Source of the DNA: Hymenobacter aquaticus
GTDB taxonomy: Bacteria > Bacteroidota > Bacteroidia > Cytophagales > Hymenobacteraceae
Assembly: GCF_004765605.1 (NCBI RefSeq)
Contig: NZ_SRLC01000001.1
Span: forward strand, 372,001 to 436,000
Direction of reading: 5' to 3'
Length of the DNA: 64,000 nucleotides
Under the pieces are notes generated by a model. It saw nothing but the letters and a program-made list of their open reading frames with translations, was not told where the DNA came from and ran no database searches. Shown piece by piece: positions 59,671 to 64,000 of the stretch (position 1 is the first letter of the stretch; the number at the start of each line of letters is the position of its first letter). The position numbers were made by a program, and so were the translations under genes.

Positions 59671-61224
59671 TCAGCCGCCGGCCCGCTCGAAGGGGTTGGC
59701 CGGCACCACCAGCACCACCCGTTCCCGCTCGACTACTACCTGTCCGGCCACGGCACCCTTGCGCTTGCGCACAAACTTCTTGGGCGTGACGGTCACGGGG
59801 CAGAGCGAGTCGTTTTTGCGGCGCGAGTACCAGGCGGCCAGCTGGGCGGCCCGCTCTATCACCGGCTCGGGCGTGGGGTGGCCCGGCTTCTGCCGGATGA
59901 CGACGTGGGAGCCGGTTACGTCCTTGGCGTGCAGCCAGAGGTCATCTTTGTGGGCGTAGCGCTGGGTGAGCAGGTCGTTGTTCTGGGCGTTGCGGCCCAC
60001 CAGAATGGTGTAGCCGCCGTCGGTGAATACTTTGAAGGGTAGCTCGGCGGCCTCCTGGGCTTTGGTGGCGGGCAGCAGCTCGTGGGTTTTGCGCCAGGTG
60101 CGCAGGGCGCGCAGGTCGGTCAGGGCCGGCAGCTCTTCCAGGCGCTCCAGGCACCAGAGGGCTTCGGTTTCGCGCCGCTCGATGCGCTCCTGCAGCTGCT
60201 CGGTTTCAATCTTCTGGTTTTTGGCCTTGCGGTACAGGTTTTGGGCCGTGCGCTGGGGCGTTTCCGAGGGCTTAAGCTTGATGGTGCGCAGTTGGTTGTC
60301 CTGGTAAAAATCGACGACCTCGACCTGCGCGGCGCCGGCCGGAATATTCGTCAGGTTGGCCATAATCAGGTCGGCGGTCTGGCGGTAGCCGGCCGTGTGC
60401 TCCAGGGCGTAGAGGCGGGTGCGGGCCTGGCTGGCGCTGATGGTGGCTTCCTCGGCCCGCTTCTCCAGCTGCTGCCGCACCTGCCGCAGCTCGGTTTCGT
60501 AGGCCCGCCGGCCCAGCGTGAGGGGCACAAACAGGCGCAGGGCCGCCACCGGGTCGGGCGGCAGCGTCCGTTCCACGTCGCCGATGGGCAGCAAGGTCAG
60601 GCGGGTTTTGCCCTCCACGGCCACGAGGTAGAAGTGGGCCGGGTTTTCGAGCTGAGTTACTATGTCCTGCACCATTCGGATACGAGTGGTAGCATCGGCC
60701 GCGTCGTAGCCGTGGGCGCGCAGGTAGCGCGGCGGCACGTCGCCCAGGCCCGGAAAGCTGCGCAGCGGATTCGTGGGGTCGGGCAGGGGCTCGGGGGCCG
60801 GGGCCAGGTCGGCATCGGCCGAGTAGCGCTGGTGAAACAGCTCGGCGGGCGCGTCGGGAGCCGAGCGGAACACGGCGTTGGGACGCGGGCCGTAGAGCTT
60901 GAACAGCAAAGAGCCGCCGCCCAGGAAGTGCAGGCGCAGCACCCGGTCGTGGGGAAATACGCTGACATCGGCAACTTCCTGGCCCAGCAGGCCGGGCAGC
61001 AAATCCACGGAGTTGGTCCGGGCCCGGTGAAAGGTTTCGGGCAGGGCCAGCACCGGGAAGTTGGCCGAGAGCTGGGCCTTGATCCAGAATTCCTCCTCGC
61101 CTTTGAGCAAGCCCACGACCAGCTCGTCTTTCTCCTGCGAAAAGCAGGTGGCAACCCGGAAACCGGCCAGCTGCCGGGTGAGGGCTGGGGCCAGCTGGCG
61201 CAGGAAATAATAGTTGTTATGCAT
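59671..61224 (-). CDS. rqcH: NFACT-family protein (RqcH-like)
   Basis: A 517-aa protein with an N-terminal NFACT-N region (NNYYFLRQLAPALTRQL; LRLHFLGGGSLLFKLYG), two coiled-coil stretches (RQVRQQLEKRAEEATISAS; YRKAKNQKIETEQLQERIER) and a C-terminal NFACT-R RNA-binding domain (FTDGGYTILVGRNAQNND; DDLWLHAKDVTGSHVVIR; KKFVRKRKGAVAGQV). RqcH proteins bind stalled 50S-peptidyl-tRNA and add Ala tails with tRNA-Ala. The N-terminal part is shorter than in Bacillus RqcH, so tailing activity is not assured and the gene symbol is tentative. Confidence 0.8.
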   Translation of the reverse strand: MHNNYYFLRQLAPALTRQLAGFRVATCFSQEKDELVVGLLKGEEEFWIKAQLSANFPVLALPETFHRARTNSVDLLPGLLGQEVADVSVFPHDRVLRLHFLGGGSLLFKLYGPRPNAVFRSAPDAPAELFHQRYSADADLAPAPEPLPDPTNPLRSFPGLGDVPPRYLRAHGYDAADATTRIRMVQDIVTQLENPAHFYLVAVEGKTRLTLLPIGDVERTLPPDPVAALRLFVPLTLGRRAYETELRQVRQQLEKRAEEATISASQARTRLYALEHTAGYRQTADLIMANLTNIPAGAAQVEVVDFYQDNQLRTIKLKPSETPQRTAQNLYRKAKNQKIETEQLQERIERRETEALWCLERLEELPALTDLRALRTWRKTHELLPATKAQEAAELPFKVFTDGGYTILVGRNAQNNDLLTQRYAHKDDLWLHAKDVTGSHVVIRQKPGHPTPEPVIERAAQLAAWYSRRKNDSLCPVTVTPKKFVRKRKGAVAGQVVVERERVVLVVPANPFERAGG

Positions 61225-61282
61225 GGAGAAGGGGGTGCCGGGGGTAAGAAACCCAGGCTGAAACGAAGCGGGGCGGTAACGG

Positions 61283-61804
61283 CTACTTGAAAGAGTACGT
61301 CAATGGCACCGCTATGGAGTCCCGCGGCAGGGTGGCCGGGCTGAACCGCATGGTGCTGACTATGCGGTTGGCCTCCTTTTCCAGGGCCGCTACCACAGTG
61401 GGGCTAAAGCGGCTTTCTTCTAACGCGAAGTTGCGCTGCAAAAGACGAGGTGGCAGGATACTCCCGTCGGCGTTGATCCGAAGCTGGAAAACGAACTGCA
61501 CCTGAATGGCCGTGTCGGCGGCACTCATCAATTGCAGAGCCTCTTTCGGCCACCGCATCCGTTGGGTCAGATACGATACGACCTTGAAGCTGGCAGCCCG
61601 CCGGGCCGCCGGGTCGGTAAGATGCCAGGAGCGGGGCAGAACTACCGGGGCCAGCACCCGGGCCGGGCTGTAGGGCGTCCTCACTTTGTGCCCCACCGAC
61701 AGCGGCATGCCCGGGGCACTGTGCACGCCCGCACCCGACTGGGCGACCAGCGGGCCGGCCGTGGCGCATAGAATCATCAGCGGAAAGAGGAGGCTTCTAC
61801 GCAT
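61283..61804 (-). CDS. exported TonB C-terminal-like protein
   Basis: A 173-aa protein with signal peptide (LLFPLMILCATAGPLVAQ). The domain at residues 100-173 (QVQFVFQLRINADGSILPPR, NRIVSTMRFSPA, IAVPLTYSF) follows the C-terminal TonB fold found in many Bacteroidota proteins. There is no N-terminal membrane anchor with Pro-rich stalk, so it is not a complete TonB. A role in envelope energy coupling is not shown. Confidence 0.72.
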   Translation of the reverse strand: MRRSLLFPLMILCATAGPLVAQSGAGVHSAPGMPLSVGHKVRTPYSPARVLAPVVLPRSWHLTDPAARRAASFKVVSYLTQRMRWPKEALQLMSAADTAIQVQFVFQLRINADGSILPPRLLQRNFALEESRFSPTVVAALEKEANRIVSTMRFSPATLPRDSIAVPLTYSFK

Positions 61805-61824
61805 ACGGCCGGTCGGGAAGAAGC

Positions 61825-62592
61825 CTAGAGCGTCACTTGCAGCCCGTCGTAGGCCAGCCGGATATTCTCGGGCAGCGTGGCTTCTACTTCGCGGTGCTTG
61901 CCCAGCTGGTGCCCGATGTGGGTGATGTAGCCCACCCGCGGGGCCAGATCCGCGAGAATCGCCACCGCCTCCGACAGGCTGAAGTGCGAAATGTGCTGCT
62001 CGTGGCGCAGGGCGTTCAGCACGATTACCTCCGAGCCCCGCACCCGGTCCAGCGACTCCTGCGACAGATGGTTGGCGTCGGTGATGTAGGTGAAATTATC
62101 GATGCGGAAGCCCAGCACCGGCAGCTTGTAGTGCAGGGCCCGAATGGGGTGCACTTCCACGCCTTCCACCAGAAAGCTGTCCGAGTCGCTCACGATGGGG
62201 TAGGTGGCCACTTTGGGCACGCCGGGGTACTTGTGCTCGGCAAAGATGTAGGCGTACTCGCGCCGGAGCTGCTCCAGCACCCGCGGCTCGGCGTACACGG
62301 GCATGTCCTGCTGCTGCTTGAAGTTGTACGCCCGGATGTCGTCCATGCCAGCCGTGTGGTCTTTGTGCTCGTGGGTGAACAGCAGCGCGTCCAGGTGGTC
62401 GATGCGGGCCCGCAGCACCTGCTGGCGGAAGTCGGGCCCCGAGTCGATAATCAGGCTTTTGCCCTGGGTCTGCACGTGCACCGATACGCGCAGGCGCTTG
62501 TCGCGGTAGTCCACGGAGCTGCATACCGGGCAGTGGCACCCAATCATGGGGACTCCCTGGGACGTACCGGTACCGAGAAAAGTAACTTGCAC
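61825..62592 (-). CDS. MBL-fold hydrolase, PhnP/Lipoyl-like phosphodiesterase type
   Basis: A 255-aa metallo-beta-lactamase fold protein. It has FLGTGTSQGVPMIGCHCPVC at the start, with Cys residues that bind a structural zinc in PhnP. The HxHxDH motif is at His74, His76, Asp78 and His79 (THEHKDH), followed by ITDANH and HIGH. PhnP cleaves cyclic ribose phosphates in phosphonate breakdown. Relatives in Bacteroidota have no phn genes nearby, so the substrate is uncertain. Confidence 0.88.
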   Translation of the reverse strand: MQVTFLGTGTSQGVPMIGCHCPVCSSVDYRDKRLRVSVHVQTQGKSLIIDSGPDFRQQVLRARIDHLDALLFTHEHKDHTAGMDDIRAYNFKQQQDMPVYAEPRVLEQLRREYAYIFAEHKYPGVPKVATYPIVSDSDSFLVEGVEVHPIRALHYKLPVLGFRIDNFTYITDANHLSQESLDRVRGSEVIVLNALRHEQHISHFSLSEAVAILADLAPRVGYITHIGHQLGKHREVEATLPENIRLAYDGLQVTL

Positions 62593-62604
62593 TGTTGCTT
62601 GAAT

Positions 62605-62692
62605 TATGAATGCTGAATTATGAATTATGAATTATTCCTGGCCCGCCGGGGTAGCACCAATTCATAATTCAGCATTCATAATTCATAATTCC
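62605..62692. repeat. GAATTAT inverted short-repeat hairpin
   Basis: ATGAATGCTGAATTATGAAT on one side and ATTCATAATTCAGCATTCAT on the other can pair around GGCCCGCCGGGG. It lies between the response regulator and the MBL gene and is strikingly AT-rich for this genome. Confidence 0.85.
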
Positions 62693-63070
62693 TTACCCGA
62701 TATACTGCTTCACTACGCGCACCAGGGCGTCGAAGTCGAGAGGCTTGGGCAGGTAGTCGGTCACACCGGCCTCGCGGAACTGCTCCATCGAGTAGTTGTT
62801 GGCGTTGCCGGTAATGGCGATAATCGGAATCTGGGCGATGCGCGGGTCGGCGTTGCGCCGGATTTCGCGGGTGCACTCCATGCCGTCTTTCACCGGAATG
62901 TTGATGTCCATCAGCACGCAGTCGATGGGCTGGGACTCCACCTGCTTGATTACTTCCCCGCCGTTCTTGGCCGATACAATTTTATATTTCTGGAGCTCCA
63001 GAATTTTTTTGGTCAGGTTCAAAATAACAGAGCTATCCTCTGCTATCAGGATCGTTTTAGAATCAGCCAT
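62693..63070 (-). CDS. single-domain response regulator
   Basis: A 125-aa CheY-like receiver with no output domain. The acidic pocket is Glu11/Asp12 in LIAEDSS, the phosphorylation site Asp55 in VLMDINIP, Thr87 in AITGNA and Lys109 in DYLPKP. It begins 61 bp after the stop of the hybrid kinase on the same strand, so a phosphorelay from that kinase's Hpt domain is the simple reading. Confidence 0.93.
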   Translation of the reverse strand: MADSKTILIAEDSSVILNLTKKILELQKYKIVSAKNGGEVIKQVESQPIDCVLMDINIPVKDGMECTREIRRNADPRIAQIPIIAITGNANNYSMEQFREAGVTDYLPKPLDFDALVRVVKQYIG

Positions 63071-63131
63071 GGAAGAGAAGGTTTAGGGTCGGACGGGTAC
63101 GGGAAGGGTCGGTTAAGAACTACTACGGCGT

Positions 63132-64000
63132 TTACTCGCTCTGGGTAACAGACGAATAGGTATTCACGAACGTGGTGAAATGCCGCATGATGGTGCGGAA
63201 ATCCTGTTCCACGTGGTCAAGTTGGCCTTTTTTTAGGTCATGTTCCAAGCTTTTTACGCATTCGGCCAGCTCATTTATGCCCAGCGTGAAGCCCGTGCCC
63301 TTGAGCTGGTGCAAATGCGGCAGGATCTGCGCGTACTGTTTTTCATCGACCAGCTGTTGGGCTTCGCTGAGCAGCTGGCCGGCTTCCTGCTCGAAATCGG
63401 CGTAGAGCTGGGCGGCAAATTCGGCCCCGCCCAGCTGCCGGAGCTGGTCGAGTACCTCGGGGTCGATGTAGGTGGTTTCTGACGGGGCGGCTTCCGGCGC
63501 GGCCGGCGCCAGGAGCGGGGCGGGCAGCTCGGCCACGGTGTCCGGTTCCGAAGCGTTGGACAGGTGCAGGGCCGCCAGGCGCTCGGCCGCGCCGGTCCAG
63601 CGCAGCAGCACGGTGTAGAGGTCCTGCGACTTCACCGGCTTGGAAATGTAGTCGTCCATGCCCTGCTGCACAAACCGCTCGGCGTCCTCCTTCATCGAGT
63701 AGGCCGTCATGGCTACGATGGGGGGGCACTGCCGGCCCAGGCGCTGCCGGATCTGGTTCATGGCCGTGATGCCGTCCATTTCGGGCATCTGAATGTCCAT
63801 GAAGATCAGCTCGTAGTGGCCCGTGGGCGCTGTGGCCTTGCTGATAGCCTCAAACCCGTCGCTGGCCACGTCGATCTGGCAGCCCAGCTTGTCGAGCAGG
63901 CGCACGGCTACCTTCTGGTTGATGGGGTTGTCGTCGACGAGCAGCACGCGCGGGGCCGTTTCCAGGCGCATAATTTCGTGGCTCCGGTCGCGGGAGGCCA
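63132..64000 (-). CDS. hybrid sensor kinase, C-terminal receiver and Hpt part (5' end outside window)
   Basis: The reading frame is open through the window edge; an ATG at 63971 is internal (residues SRDRSHEI precede it). Visible are a receiver (VLLVDDNPINQKV, FMDIQMPEMDG with phospho-Asp, AMTAYSMK, DYISKPVK), an Ala/Pro/Glu-rich linker and an Hpt domain with phospho-His in LHQLKGTGFTLG. The layout is that of BarA/RpfC-type phosphorelay kinases, whose sensor and kinase parts would lie beyond 64000. The stand-alone receiver downstream is the probable acceptor. Confidence 0.92.
   Translation of the reverse strand, partial: ASRDRSHEIMRLETAPRVLLVDDNPINQKVAVRLLDKLGCQIDVASDGFEAISKATAPTGHYELIFMDIQMPEMDGITAMNQIRQRLGRQCPPIVAMTAYSMKEDAERFVQQGMDDYISKPVKSQDLYTVLLRWTGAAERLAALHLSNASEPDTVAELPAPLLAPAAPEAAPSETTYIDPEVLDQLRQLGGAEFAAQLYADFEQEAGQLLSEAQQLVDEKQYAQILPHLHQLKGTGFTLGINELAECVKSLEHDLKKGQLDHVEQDFRTIMRHFTTFVNTYSSVTQSE

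Overview
The window looks like chromosome of a GC-rich Bacteroidota of the Cytophagales, most like Hymenobacter or a close relative. The evidence is SusC/SusD outer-membrane pairs, type IX secretion (T9SS) C-terminal sorting domains, a PID-CTERM protein, promoters of the TTTG/TANNTTTG type, starts without Shine-Dalgarno sequences, and roughly 65% GC. Species assignment is inference; no rRNA or marker gene is present.

Layout. 1-5160: housekeeping and unassigned genes (partial alpha/beta hydrolase, carbonic-anhydrase-like protein, J-domain protein, HDAC-family deacetylase, two unknowns). 5160-11671: an RNA-metabolism locus, the most interesting part. It holds a palindrome/promoter/short ORF/terminator unit, a PcfJ-like protein, a Ro60 (TROVE-vWA) protein, a 1.1-kb non-coding stretch and the RNA ligase RtcB. 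I read the non-coding stretch as seven tandem Y-RNA-like units (9081-10154). Each has a two-part stem interrupted by TG(C/T)CGT on the 5' side and followed by T(A/C)C(T/A)TCG. Five carry a tRNA-like T arm, four of them also a D arm, in circularly permuted order (T arm, capped acceptor-like hairpin, D arm), with the Y stem in place of the anticodon arm. The arrangement recalls the Salmonella rsr-yrlA-yrlB-rtcBA operon, but with many more and more varied RNAs.

11672-12500: repeats and the remnant of a 2OG-Fe(II) oxygenase gene. 12539-25002: a fructan utilisation locus: hybrid two-component sensor with a periplasmic sugar-binding domain, SusC, SusD, MFS sugar porter, fructokinase and GH32 fructosidase. 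These would sense the sugar, import oligosaccharide, cleave it, take up the monosaccharide and phosphorylate it. 25181-38897: secreted T9SS and surface proteins, a sensor kinase and unknown proteins. 39964-46831: a type I restriction-modification island (hsdM, hsdS, fic, hsdR) with a probable convergent Fic antitoxin and a decayed dacB fragment at its right edge. 47196-57510: GAF protein, PBP4-type DacB, an AraC/SDR/VOC cluster, zinc-ribbon and DUF2490 proteins, sulfurtransferase, MOSC and a large secreted protein. 57581-64000: VIT-type transporter divergent from Dps, tRNA-Leu(GAG), NFACT/RqcH-like protein, TonB-C-like protein, MBL hydrolase, response regulator and the end of a hybrid kinase.

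Intergenic space is rich in repeats. There are long hairpins made of inverted arrays of 7-9-nt units, a dispersed palindromic element (GTAGAGACGC family), several longer inverted-repeat elements, a 12-copy 21-bp array and a nine-copy CAAG tract. All structures were folded by eye; no search or folding program was run.
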